Source: Falsiphaeobacter marinintestinus
GTDB lineage: Bacteria > Pseudomonadota > Alphaproteobacteria > Rhodobacterales > Rhodobacteraceae
NCBI RefSeq assembly: GCF_007923355.1
Contig: NZ_VOGO01000008.1
Coordinates: 62,001 to 126,000, forward strand
Direction: 5' to 3'
Length of the DNA stretch: 64,000 nt
Of the stretch, positions 36,245 to 45,139 are shown piece by piece (positions within the stretch are counted from its first letter, which is position 1; every line of letters starts with the position of its first letter). The position numbers and the translations under genes were made by a program. The notes under the pieces were generated by a model, which saw only the letters and a program-made list of their open reading frames with translations, had not been told where the DNA came from and ran no database searches.

Positions 36245-37468
36245 ATGACTGACGCTGACGATATACTGGACAGTCGGTATTCCTGGCTGCGCCTCTTGGT
36301 GACATTGGCCATCGCGACGGCGGCCAATGTAGGGATATGGGCCGTTGTTCTGGTGTTGCCTTCGATCGAGGCCGAGTTCGGCGCCGGGCGGGCCGAGGCA
36401 TCGATGCCCTATACACTGACGATGATCGGGTTTGCGGTGGGCAACCTGCTGATCGGCCAGGTGGTTGATCGGTTCGGCGTAACGCGGGCCTTGTGGGGCG
36501 CGGTGGCGATGTCGGTTCTGGCTTATTGGCTGGCGACACTGGCGTGGGGGATCTGGTCCCTGTCGCTGGTGCATTTGCTGTTGGGGCTGGGCACTGCCGT
36601 TGGCTTTGGCCCCCTGATGGCCGATATTTCGCACTGGTTCATGCGGCGGCGCGGGATTGCCGTCGGGTTGGTGGCCAGCGGCAATTACCTGTCAGGTGCG
36701 ATCTGGCCCACCCTGCTGGCGGATATGCTGGCCGACTCCAGCTGGCGCGAGGTCTATCTGACATTGGCGCTGATCACGGTGGTCGCGGTCATCCCATTGT
36801 CATTGTTGCTGCAGCGGCGGGTGCCGATTTCGGCGCAGAACAAGGCCGAGGCCGCGTCGTCCCTGAATGCGCGCAGCACCGGTTTGTCGCCGCGTGCTTT
36901 GATGATCCTGTTGGGGCTGGCCGGAATCGGATGCTGCGTGGCGATGTCGATGCCCCAGGTGCATATCGTCGCCTATTGCGTCGGTCTGGGCTATGGCCCC
37001 GCCGTGGGGGCCGAAATGCTGTCGCTGATGCTGTTGGGGGGCGTGGTCAGCCGGGTTCTGTCCGGGATGCTGGCGGACCGGTTGGGTGGTGTGAAGATCC
37101 TGTTGATCGGATCGGTCCTGCAATGCATCGCGCTGTTTTTGTACCTGCCCTATGACGGGATGGTACCGCTCTATGTGGTCAGCCTGGTCTTCGGTCTCAG
37201 TCAGGGGGGGATCGTGCCGTCTTATGCGCTGGTGGTGCGTGAATACATGCCCGCGCGCGAGGCAGGCGCGCGCGTCGGGTTCGTGATGATGCTGACGATT
37301 CTTGGGATGGCGCTGGGCGGCTGGATGTCAGGGTGGATCTATGACCTGACCGGCAGTTATTTCTGGGCCTTCCTGAACGGGATCGGCTGGAACCTTCTGA
37401 ACATCTCGATCATCGTCATGTTGGCCATTCGGTCGCGCCCGGGACAACCAGGCACCGCGGTGGCGTAA
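36245..37468 (+). CDS. MFS transporter
   Basis: 407 residues, twelve hydrophobic helices in two halves. The loop GQVVDRFGVTRALWGA is the MFS motif A between helices 2 and 3, and GMLADRLGGVKILLIG repeats it in the second half. The pattern resembles oxalate/formate-antiporter or monocarboxylate-type members. Its place after a cobalamin riboswitch and a small unknown gene, with no terminator in the gap, makes a corrinoid, cobalt-related or B12-dependent-pathway substrate worth testing; this is inference only. Confidence 0.85.
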   Translation: MTDADDILDSRYSWLRLLVTLAIATAANVGIWAVVLVLPSIEAEFGAGRAEASMPYTLTMIGFAVGNLLIGQVVDRFGVTRALWGAVAMSVLAYWLATLAWGIWSLSLVHLLLGLGTAVGFGPLMADISHWFMRRRGIAVGLVASGNYLSGAIWPTLLADMLADSSWREVYLTLALITVVAVIPLSLLLQRRVPISAQNKAEAASSLNARSTGLSPRALMILLGLAGIGCCVAMSMPQVHIVAYCVGLGYGPAVGAEMLSLMLLGGVVSRVLSGMLADRLGGVKILLIGSVLQCIALFLYLPYDGMVPLYVVSLVFGLSQGGIVPSYALVVREYMPAREAGARVGFVMMLTILGMALGGWMSGWIYDLTGSYFWAFLNGIGWNLLNISIIVMLAIRSRPGQPGTAVA

Positions 37469-37474
37469 GGGCTG

Positions 37475-37527
37475 GATCACGCGCGGCCAGCGCCCCGCCC
37501 ACCCACCCGCGCAGTCCGCGCGTGATC
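37475..37527. terminator. Inverted repeat between convergent genes
   Basis: GATCACGCGCGG (37475-37486) and CCGCGCGTGATC (37516-37527) are perfect 12-base reverse complements around a 29-base loop. It lies between the MFS stop and the trhO stop. No T-run, so it may act as a bidirectional or Rho-linked end. Confidence 0.5.
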
Positions 37528-37544
37528 AGGCAGCGCACGGAAGC

Positions 37545-38447
37545 TTAACCGGCTATGTGAGTTTCGCCCCGTTCGCGGGCCAGTCTGATCTGTTTCTGGC
37601 GTTCGCGGAACCGCATCTTGTCAGCCTCTGACGTCTCATCAATGCACTGATGGCACGACACCCCGTCTTCGAACTCGGGCCGCGCTTTGTCTTCGGGCAA
37701 GATTGGGCGGCGACACCCGTGACACAGCACATGCGGGCCTTCCTTCAGCCCGTGTCCGACGCTGACGCGGTTATCGAAAACAAAGCATTCGCCCTTCCAT
37801 GTGCTGTCATCTTCAGGCGTTTCTTCCAGATACCGCAGGATCCCGCCTTTCAGGTGATAGACCTCGGGAATGCCTTGCCCCAACAGATAGTTGGTCGATT
37901 TTTCACAGCGGATGCCGCCGGTGCAAAACATGGCGATGCGCTTGTTGTGAAACCGTTCTTTGTTGTCTTCCCACCAGGCCGGGAAATCGCGGAACGTATC
38001 TGTCTGCGGGTCAACGGCGCCCTCAAACGTGCCAATGGCGACCTCGTAATCATTGCGAGTGTCGATCACGGCGACATCGGGCGACCGGATCAGGTCGTTC
38101 CAGTCTTGTGGATCGACATAATTGCCGACACGGGCGCGCGGATCGACGTCCGGCTGGCCCATCGTCACGATCTCTTTCTTCAGCCGCACTTTCATGCGGG
38201 GAAACGGTGCGCGATCGCTGGTGGCTTCTTTCCACTCCAGATCGGCACACCCCGGAAGCGCCCGAATATGGGCCAGCACGGCATCGATCCCGGCACGGGG
38301 GCCGGCAATCGTGCCATTGATCCCTTCATGGGCCAAAAGCAGCGTGCCTTTGACGTGCTGCGTCTGGCACAGCTCCTGCAAGGCCGGTTTCAGCGCGGCA
38401 GGATCGGGGAAACGGGTGAAGTGATAGAGCGCAGCAATGATGAACAT
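37545..38447 (-). CDS. trhO: tRNA uridine(34) hydroxylase TrhO
   Basis: 300 residues: an N-terminal acylphosphatase-like domain (LLLAHEGINGTIAGP, about 36-50), then a rhodanese domain with active Cys175 in MFCTGGIRCEKS, and a C-terminal Cys-rich region (CHGCRRP and CHQC). TrhO (YceA) makes 5-hydroxyuridine at tRNA position 34 using oxygen. The conserved CTGGIRC motif makes this firm. Confidence 0.92.
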   Translation of the reverse strand: MFIIAALYHFTRFPDPAALKPALQELCQTQHVKGTLLLAHEGINGTIAGPRAGIDAVLAHIRALPGCADLEWKEATSDRAPFPRMKVRLKKEIVTMGQPDVDPRARVGNYVDPQDWNDLIRSPDVAVIDTRNDYEVAIGTFEGAVDPQTDTFRDFPAWWEDNKERFHNKRIAMFCTGGIRCEKSTNYLLGQGIPEVYHLKGGILRYLEETPEDDSTWKGECFVFDNRVSVGHGLKEGPHVLCHGCRRPILPEDKARPEFEDGVSCHQCIDETSEADKMRFRERQKQIRLARERGETHIAG

Positions 38448-38556
38448 GGCCGCGATTTACATCACCCGACCGGGCGGGGGCAAGGCAAAGCACCTATGAC
38501 GTTGACGCAGAAATCGCCGCAGCTTACGCCTTGGGTCAGGAAAGAAGGAGCCCACC

Positions 38557-39150
38557 ATGACCCATGCCCTGATCGTGATCGACGTGCAGAACGATTTTTG
38601 CCCCGGCGGCGCGCTGGCGGTTCCGGGCGGGGATGAGATCGTGGCGGGCGTCAACGCGATGATGCCTGATTTTGACGCCGTGATCCTGACGCAAGACTGG
38701 CACCCGGCCGGGCATTTCTCGTTCGCGTCGTCCCATGATGGCAAGGTGCCTTACGATCTGGTCGATATGCCCTATGGTCCGCAGGTGCTGTGGCCCGATC
38801 ATTGTATTCAGGGAACGACGGGGGCTGCGTTTCATGCTGACCTACGCACCGATGCAGATCTGATCATCCGCAAAGGATTTCGAAACGACATCGACAGTTA
38901 TTCGGCCTTCTTCGAGAACGACCACAAGACGCCTACGGGTCTTGAGGGGTATCTGCGTACACGCGGCATATCCCGGTTGACCATGGTTGGCCTTGCTACC
39001 GATTTTTGTGTTCATTACTCGGCGGTCGATGCCGCGAAACTGGGGTTCGAGGTGACGGTCAGGCTGGACGCATGCCGGGCAATTGATCTGGATGGATCGC
39101 TGGATGCGGCATTGGCGGCGATGAAAAGTGCCGGAGTGACGCTTGTCTGA
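38557..39150 (+). CDS. pncA: Nicotinamidase PncA
   Basis: 197 residues of the isochorismatase-like fold with triad Asp9 (VIDVQNDF), Lys106 and Cys151 (GLATDFCVHYSA), and the metal ligands Asp47, His49 and His53 in DWHPAGH. It converts nicotinamide to nicotinate for NAD salvage; PncB, encoded about 2.3 kb downstream on the same strand, uses the product. AAGGAG lies before ATG. Confidence 0.93.
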   Translation: MTHALIVIDVQNDFCPGGALAVPGGDEIVAGVNAMMPDFDAVILTQDWHPAGHFSFASSHDGKVPYDLVDMPYGPQVLWPDHCIQGTTGAAFHADLRTDADLIIRKGFRNDIDSYSAFFENDHKTPTGLEGYLRTRGISRLTMVGLATDFCVHYSAVDAAKLGFEVTVRLDACRAIDLDGSLDAALAAMKSAGVTLV

Positions 39151-39223
39151 TCCCTGGTTTCGGATTGTTAACCCCTTTGCGCCTTAATGGCCCTGCAATG
39201 AAACTGTTCCGCAAGGCCTGACT

Positions 39224-41443
39224 ATGGATCACCCGGCTTCTGCCGAAGTCGATTCGCTTGCCGCATTCGAGCGTCGCTTTAGCCGCCGCGGCCTGCTGGC
39301 GCGCTATGCGCGTGGTCGTTTAAAGCACTTCGCAAACCGCCAGGTCATGACGGCCGCCGGGGCGTTGGTGCTGTTTTTCGTGAACGGTCCCGCATATGGC
39401 CTCGCGGCTGTTGGCTTCGCCCTGTTGGGTGAAGCCATTGATTGCCTCTATTTGCGCAGCGCGGCCCGTCGCCTGCGTCAGGGGTCGGCGTATCGACAGA
39501 TCTATGTGATCAGCACGGTCACGGCGACGTTTCAGGCCATGACAATTGCCATTTGTGTGGGGCTTTGCTGGTTCGGAACAAACAGTTCCGAGTCCTCGCT
39601 TTTTCCGGTGGCGTTTCTGGCCGGGGCCGCGATCAACGCCGGGTTGGTCCTGCCGTTTCATCCCGCCGCTGCCATTGCGCGGCTGCTGGTCTATTCCGCG
39701 ATGCTGTTGATCATGTTCGGATCGATCTGGGTGGTAGATCACCGGTTGGCCTCGGCATCGGTGATGGATATCTGCGGCGCCCTGATCATGACCTATCTGG
39801 TCTATATGTTCCTTGGCTTCGTGATCCGTGGGTTCCGCGAGAATGTCAGCCGCACGATGGAACTGACCGCCAAGGGAAGGGAACTGGCAGCCCGCGAAAA
39901 AGAGGCGCGGCAACTGTCGCTTGTGGCGCGAAACGCCAATGACGCCGTTATTTTGTCGGACACCCAAGGGCGGATCACATGGGTCAATGATGCGTTCACG
40001 AATATCACCGGTTATCCCATGGACGAGGCGCTTGGCCAGCATCCCGGCGACCTGTTGAACGGCTCCGAAACCGACCCGGAGACTGTGAGAGACATCGCCC
40101 GTTCCGTGTCGCTTGGCGTACCCTACAGGGGCGAGATCCAGAATACCCGACGCGACGGGAGCCTGATCTGGATCGAAACCAACCTTGTCCCGGTGCTTGA
40201 TGACAAAGGGACGCTTGAGATGATGGTCGCTGTCGAACGTGACGTGACCGACGCGCGCCGCCACGCTCAGGAAATGGCGGATGCCCGTCGCGCAGCCGAA
40301 GAAGGTGCACGTGAGAAAGCCGACTTTTTGGCGACCATGAGCCACGAAATCCGCACGCCGATGAATGGGGTGATCGGCATGGCCGACATGCTGGGCGGGA
40401 CCGGTCTGACCGCCGAACAGACCCAATATGTCGACACCATCCGCAACTCGGCCGAAGCGTTGGTCAAAATCATCAACGACATTCTGGATATGTCCAAGCT
40501 GGACGCCAAGAAGATGACCCTGACCCTGGCCCCGTTCGATCTGCGGGCCTGCCTGCAAGAGGTTGCAGCCCTTCTGTCTACGCAAGCCCATAAAAAAGGG
40601 CTGACCATTACGCTGGACGGGCTTGATAGCCTGCCCGGTCAGGTCGTCGGCGACGAAGGTCGCTTGCGGCAGGTTCTGATCAACCTGATTGGAAATGCCG
40701 TCAAGTTCACCGATGTTGGCGGCGTGTCTGTACGGGTCCGCAATATGCCCGTGTCAGAGGGTTACCGCATCGAAATCGAGGTTGAAGATACTGGTGTGGG
40801 TATCGCCGAAGACCAGCTGAATGCCATTTTCGACAGCTTCGTGCAGGCCGACACGGCAACCACGCGCCGGTTCGGCGGAACCGGGCTGGGCCTGTCGATT
40901 TCGCGCAAGCTGATCGACGCCATGGCGGGCAAGATGGAGGTGCGGTCGACCGCCGGTGCCGGGTCCTGTTTCAGGTTTGCCGTGACCCTCGGACGAGCGG
41001 CTGAACAGGAACACGCTGACCCATCCAAGCCGGACAGCGGCGACCTTAACAGACTTCAGGGCCGGCGGATCCTTTTGGCAGAGGATAACCGGGTGAACCG
41101 GATGCTGATCGAAAAATACCTCGCCGATACGCCTGTCGAACTGCGCTTTGCCCATGACGGACAGGAAGCGGTGGACGAAACCTGCAACTGGCACCCCGAT
41201 CTTATCTTGATGGACATGTCGATGCCGGTGATGAACGGCCTTCAGGCGACAGAATACATCCGGGCCCAAAGTGGGCCGCAACCCGTGATCGTTGCCCTGA
41301 CCGCGAACGCTTTTGACCGCGACCGCGCGGCCTGTCTGGCGGCGGGAATGGAGGGTTTTCTGACCAAGCCGGTCCGCCGGTCCGACCTTCTGGCCAGCTT
41401 GATGCATCATTGCTCTCCGCCCCAGGGGGCAGACACAGGTTGA
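39224..41443 (+). CDS. PAS hybrid sensor histidine kinase/response regulator
   Basis: 739 residues. About 45-205: a membrane region of several helices; 230-345: PAS/PAC domain (LVARNANDAVILSDTQGRITWVN); 355-430: HisKA with His374 in ATMSHEIRTPMNG; 470-590: HATPase with NLIGNAVKFTD, EDTGVGI and GTGLGLSISRKL; 610-735: receiver domain with phospho-acceptor Asp664 in LILMDMSMPVMNG. It would sense an unknown input at the membrane and pass phosphate internally, then to an unencoded partner. AAGG before ATG. It lies between pncA and pncB. Confidence 0.93.
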   Translation: MDHPASAEVDSLAAFERRFSRRGLLARYARGRLKHFANRQVMTAAGALVLFFVNGPAYGLAAVGFALLGEAIDCLYLRSAARRLRQGSAYRQIYVISTVTATFQAMTIAICVGLCWFGTNSSESSLFPVAFLAGAAINAGLVLPFHPAAAIARLLVYSAMLLIMFGSIWVVDHRLASASVMDICGALIMTYLVYMFLGFVIRGFRENVSRTMELTAKGRELAAREKEARQLSLVARNANDAVILSDTQGRITWVNDAFTNITGYPMDEALGQHPGDLLNGSETDPETVRDIARSVSLGVPYRGEIQNTRRDGSLIWIETNLVPVLDDKGTLEMMVAVERDVTDARRHAQEMADARRAAEEGAREKADFLATMSHEIRTPMNGVIGMADMLGGTGLTAEQTQYVDTIRNSAEALVKIINDILDMSKLDAKKMTLTLAPFDLRACLQEVAALLSTQAHKKGLTITLDGLDSLPGQVVGDEGRLRQVLINLIGNAVKFTDVGGVSVRVRNMPVSEGYRIEIEVEDTGVGIAEDQLNAIFDSFVQADTATTRRFGGTGLGLSISRKLIDAMAGKMEVRSTAGAGSCFRFAVTLGRAAEQEHADPSKPDSGDLNRLQGRRILLAEDNRVNRMLIEKYLADTPVELRFAHDGQEAVDETCNWHPDLILMDMSMPVMNGLQATEYIRAQSGPQPVIVALTANAFDRDRAACLAAGMEGFLTKPVRRSDLLASLMHHCSPPQGADTG

Positions 41444-41506
41444 TTTCGCTTGGCCCCGGTGCCCTGGTTGACGTATCACGCTTTGGCGCAACCGATGAGG
41501 TCGACC

Positions 41507-42796
41507 GTGGATATCGCAACCCGTGTGTACAATCACAAATGGAAGATCGATCCGATCGTCCGGTCCCTGATCGATACAGATTTCTATAAGCTGCTGATGT
41601 GTCAGTCGGTTTTTCACAACAAACCCGACACCACAGTCACCTTTTCGCTGATCAACCGGTCAACGCAGGTGCCGCTGGCCGATCTGATTGACGAAGGTGA
41701 ATTGCGCGAACAGCTTGACCATATCCGGTCACTCAGCCTCAGCCGGGGCGAAAGCACATGGCTGCGCGGCAACACGTTTTATGGCAAACGCCAGATGTTT
41801 CAGTCCGACTTCATGGAGTGGTTCGAACAATTGCGTCTGCCGCCCTATTTCCTCGAACGCAAAGGTGACCAGTACGAACTGACGTTTGAGGGCAGCTGGC
41901 CCGAGGTCATGCTGTGGGAAATCCCTGCCCTTGCCGTTTTGATGGAACTGCGCGGGCGGGCAGTTTTGAACGATATGGGACGGTTTGAACTTCAGGTACT
42001 TTATGCGCGGGCCATGACGCGCCTGTGGGAAAAAATCGACCGTCTGCGGGATATCGATGGTCTTGGCATCGCCGATTTCGGCACCCGACGTCGCCATTCC
42101 TTTCTGTGGCAGGACTGGTGCGTGCAGGCGATGATGGAAGGCTTGGGTGACAAGTTTACCGGCACGTCCAACTGCAAGATCGCCATGCGCCGGGAGGTCG
42201 AGGCGATCGGTACCAACGCACATGAATTGCCGATGGTCTATTCAGCGCTGGCCGAAACCGATGAAGAGCTGGCGCAGGCCCCTTATGACGTGCTGTCCGA
42301 CTGGCACCGTGACCACGACGGCAATTTGCGCATCATTCTGCCTGACACCTATGGCACTCAGGGGTTTCTGGATCATGCGCCAGACTGGCTGGCGGGGTGG
42401 ACCGGTGTGCGGATTGATTCTGGCGATCCGGCAAAAGGCGCTGAAATCGCTATCGATTGGTGGAAATCGCGTGGCGAAGATCCGATGACCAAGCGCGTTA
42501 TCTTTTCCGACGGGCTGGATGTCGACAAGATCGTTGAACTGCACGAACAGTTCAAGGGTCGCACAAACAGCTCATTTGGCTGGGGCACCTTGCTGACCAA
42601 CGATTTCCGGGGCCTGGTACCCGGCGACAGGCTGGCGCCGTTCAGCCTTGTCTGCAAGGCGGTCAGCGCCAATGGACGCCCCACGGTCAAGCTGTCGGAC
42701 AACCCCGAAAAGGCGATGGGCCCGGCAAGCGAGATCGAACGCTATAAGCGGGTTTTCGGTGTCGGTGATCAGGAACGTATCGAAGTCGTCGTCTGA
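41507..42796 (+). CDS. pncB: Nicotinate phosphoribosyltransferase PncB
   Basis: 429 residues. It starts VDIATRVYNHKWKIDPIVRS with DTDFYKLLM at about 25-33, typical of PncB; the GTSNCKIAMRREVEAIGTNAHELPM segment (about 217-240) holds the His expected to be phosphorylated. It makes nicotinate mononucleotide from nicotinate and PRPP with ATP. GTG 41507 has GAGGT five bases upstream; ATG 41495 is four codons earlier and has no site. The last 28 bases overlap the convergent exporter gene. Confidence 0.9.
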   Translation: MDIATRVYNHKWKIDPIVRSLIDTDFYKLLMCQSVFHNKPDTTVTFSLINRSTQVPLADLIDEGELREQLDHIRSLSLSRGESTWLRGNTFYGKRQMFQSDFMEWFEQLRLPPYFLERKGDQYELTFEGSWPEVMLWEIPALAVLMELRGRAVLNDMGRFELQVLYARAMTRLWEKIDRLRDIDGLGIADFGTRRRHSFLWQDWCVQAMMEGLGDKFTGTSNCKIAMRREVEAIGTNAHELPMVYSALAETDEELAQAPYDVLSDWHRDHDGNLRIILPDTYGTQGFLDHAPDWLAGWTGVRIDSGDPAKGAEIAIDWWKSRGEDPMTKRVIFSDGLDVDKIVELHEQFKGRTNSSFGWGTLLTNDFRGLVPGDRLAPFSLVCKAVSANGRPTVKLSDNPEKAMGPASEIERYKRVFGVGDQERIEVVV

Positions 42797-43686
42797 CGTC
42801 TGATCCGCCGTTCACGCCAGATCACCATCAGCCCGCCGCCGACAATCAGCAGCGCGCCGGGGAACAGGTCTGACACCGGTGCTTCGTCGAAAAACATCCA
42901 GCCAAAGAAAAACGCCATCGGGATGCCGAAATAGTTGAACGGTGCAATGTTGCTTTGTTCCGTCATCCGGAAAGAGATCACCAACAACAGCGTCGCGGTG
43001 CCGCCGAAACCACCCATCGCCATGATCCAGCCCAATTGGCCCAGATCGAGGATCGGCGAAAACCCTCCAAGCACCATAGCCAGAACGAACGCGGCCACAG
43101 CCGCTGTTGCCGAGGTGTAAAGGTTGATCAGCGGCGATGGCGCATCGGCGTCGAACCAGCGCGCCAGTACCCCGACCAGCGCATATCCAAACGCTGCGCC
43201 CAACGGGGCAAGCGAATAGATCGAAAAGCTGTCTGCGCCCGGTTTCATGATCATCATCACGCCCAGAAACCCGATCAGCACTGCGATCCAGCGTATTGCG
43301 CCGACCCGTTCGCCCAGCAACGGGATTGCCAGGGCCGTCATGAAAAGGGAATTGGCGTAAGTGATCGTGGTTGCGGTCGCAAAAGCGATGTTTGCCAGCG
43401 AGATGTAATATAGGAACTGCGCGCAGGCGACGCAAAAGCCGCGAAATCCGGCCAACTTCCACTGTCGCAAACGCCAGATCCGGCCCCGCTCGTGCCACCC
43501 CGATGACGTGACCAGAACGACAAGGCTGGGGATCAGGCCGAACAGGTTTCGATAGGCTGACAGCTCGGCCGCGGAATAGAACGGCGACAGGTGTTTGATG
43601 ACCAATCCCATCGCGGCAAACAAGGCCAACGCCAGCAAAGACAGGCTGATGGCCAGCGCCGCGCGGTCCGGCCTGTCGTCATCCAT
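42769..43686 (-). CDS. DMT-superfamily (EamA) transporter
   Basis: 305 residues, ten hydrophobic helices in two EamA repeats (LLGERVGAIRWIAVLIGFLGVMMIM in the first, FDEAPVSDLFPGALLIVGGGLMVI in the second). The start overlaps the end of the aldehyde dehydrogenase gene by eight bases, making it the last gene of the importer/catabolic operon; it could export a product or excess substrate. The 3' end overlaps pncB by 28 bases on the other strand. Confidence 0.87.
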   Translation of the reverse strand: MDDDRPDRAALAISLSLLALALFAAMGLVIKHLSPFYSAAELSAYRNLFGLIPSLVVLVTSSGWHERGRIWRLRQWKLAGFRGFCVACAQFLYYISLANIAFATATTITYANSLFMTALAIPLLGERVGAIRWIAVLIGFLGVMMIMKPGADSFSIYSLAPLGAAFGYALVGVLARWFDADAPSPLINLYTSATAAVAAFVLAMVLGGFSPILDLGQLGWIMAMGGFGGTATLLLVISFRMTEQSNIAPFNYFGIPMAFFFGWMFFDEAPVSDLFPGALLIVGGGLMVIWRERRIRRQTTTSIRS

Positions 43687-45139
43687 GCCGTGCGGCGACG
43701 GTCTTCAGTTGAGAAAACCCATACAGCGCCTCGAACCCTTTTTCCCGGCCATGTCCCGATTTACCGACTCCGCCAAAGGGCAGTTCAACCCCGCCGCCTG
43801 CGCCATAGTTGTTCAGAAACACCTGCCCGGCCCGCAGTCGCTTTGCCAGTCGCATCTGGCGCGCGCCATCGCGGGTCCAGACCGATGCAACCAGCCCATA
43901 GTCGGTGTTGTTGGCGATCTGCACGGCCTCGTCCTCGGTATCGAACGGGATGATCACCTGAACCGGGCCAAAGATCTCGTCCCGGGCCAACACATGCTCG
44001 GGCGGGACGTCCGCGAACAGCGTCGGCAGGACATAGGCCCCGGTATCGGGCGCACTGTCTGACAGAACACCCTGCGCTGCCATGTTCAGATCTGCCCCTT
44101 TGTCGAGAAAACCGGTGACGATCTCTTTCTGGCGGGCCGAGATCAGCGGACCGACCCGCAGATCCTGCATCGCGGGGCCGACAGTCAGGTCGCCGTAAGC
44201 TTTGGCCATCTTGTCCCGGACTATGTCATAGACGCCGCGCTGCACCAGAATCCGGGACGAGGCCGAACAGGTCTGGCCAGCGTTCTGACAGCCAGCGTTC
44301 ACCAGAAACGGTAGGGCATCGTCCAGATCGGCATCGTCAAACACCAATTGCGGGGATTTCCCGCCAAGCTCCAGCGTCACCGGCACCACGTTTTTTGCGG
44401 CGGCCGCCTGCACCAAAGCGCCGGTGGGCACCGACCCGGTGAAACTGATGTGGTTGATGCCAGGATGCGATGACAAAGCGGCCCCGGCCTCGGCCCCCGA
44501 ACCCGGCACCACATTCAGCGCGCCATCGGGCAAACCAGCCTCGCGCGCCAGATGGGCAAAGGCCAGCGCGGTCAGACAGGCCTCTTCGGCTGGTTTCAGG
44601 ACGCAGGCATTGCCCATCACCAAAGCCGCGCCAACAGACCGCCCGATGATCTGCATCGGGTAATTCCACGGCACGATGTGGCCGGTGACCCCATGCGGTT
44701 CGCGCAGCGTATAGACCGTATAGCCATCCAGATAGGGGATGGTGTCGCCCATCACCTTATCCGCCGCGCCGCCGTAGAATTCGCAATAGCGGGCCAATGC
44801 AATGGCATCGTTGCGGGCTTGGGTCAGCGGTTTGCCGACATCCATCGCTTCCAGCACAGCCAGATCTTCGACGCGGTCCAGCACCAGCTGACCCAGCCGG
44901 GTCAAGATGCGACCCCGCTCAAATGCGGGCATCCGGCCCCAGTCGCTGTCCAGCGCCGCCTGGGCCGCAGAAACAGCAGCGTCGATGTCATCCTTGCTGC
45001 CCCGTGCAATCCGGCAAATGCCCGACCCGTCGGACGGATCGGTCAGGGGCAGGGTGGCGCCAGAGACCGCAGGCCGCCATTCGGCTCCGACAAGGCAAAG
45101 TTCAGGGTCAAACCAGAGGGCAGAAACCGTGTCAGACAT
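43679..45139 (-). CDS. Aldehyde dehydrogenase family protein (operon member)
   Basis: 486 residues from ATG 45139. Catalytic residues: Glu257 in LELGGKSPQLVF and Cys291 in NAGQTCSASSR; cofactor loop FTGSVPTG near 233-240. Similar in style to betaine-aldehyde/aminobutyraldehyde-type ALDHs. It overlaps the hydrolase gene by eight bases and the exporter by eight, so all three are translationally coupled. It probably oxidises an aldehyde freed from the imported compound; the substrate is unknown. It is not close to the ALDH at 28578. Confidence 0.9.
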   Translation of the reverse strand: MSDTVSALWFDPELCLVGAEWRPAVSGATLPLTDPSDGSGICRIARGSKDDIDAAVSAAQAALDSDWGRMPAFERGRILTRLGQLVLDRVEDLAVLEAMDVGKPLTQARNDAIALARYCEFYGGAADKVMGDTIPYLDGYTVYTLREPHGVTGHIVPWNYPMQIIGRSVGAALVMGNACVLKPAEEACLTALAFAHLAREAGLPDGALNVVPGSGAEAGAALSSHPGINHISFTGSVPTGALVQAAAAKNVVPVTLELGGKSPQLVFDDADLDDALPFLVNAGCQNAGQTCSASSRILVQRGVYDIVRDKMAKAYGDLTVGPAMQDLRVGPLISARQKEIVTGFLDKGADLNMAAQGVLSDSAPDTGAYVLPTLFADVPPEHVLARDEIFGPVQVIIPFDTEDEAVQIANNTDYGLVASVWTRDGARQMRLAKRLRAGQVFLNNYGAGGGVELPFGGVGKSGHGREKGFEALYGFSQLKTVAARHG

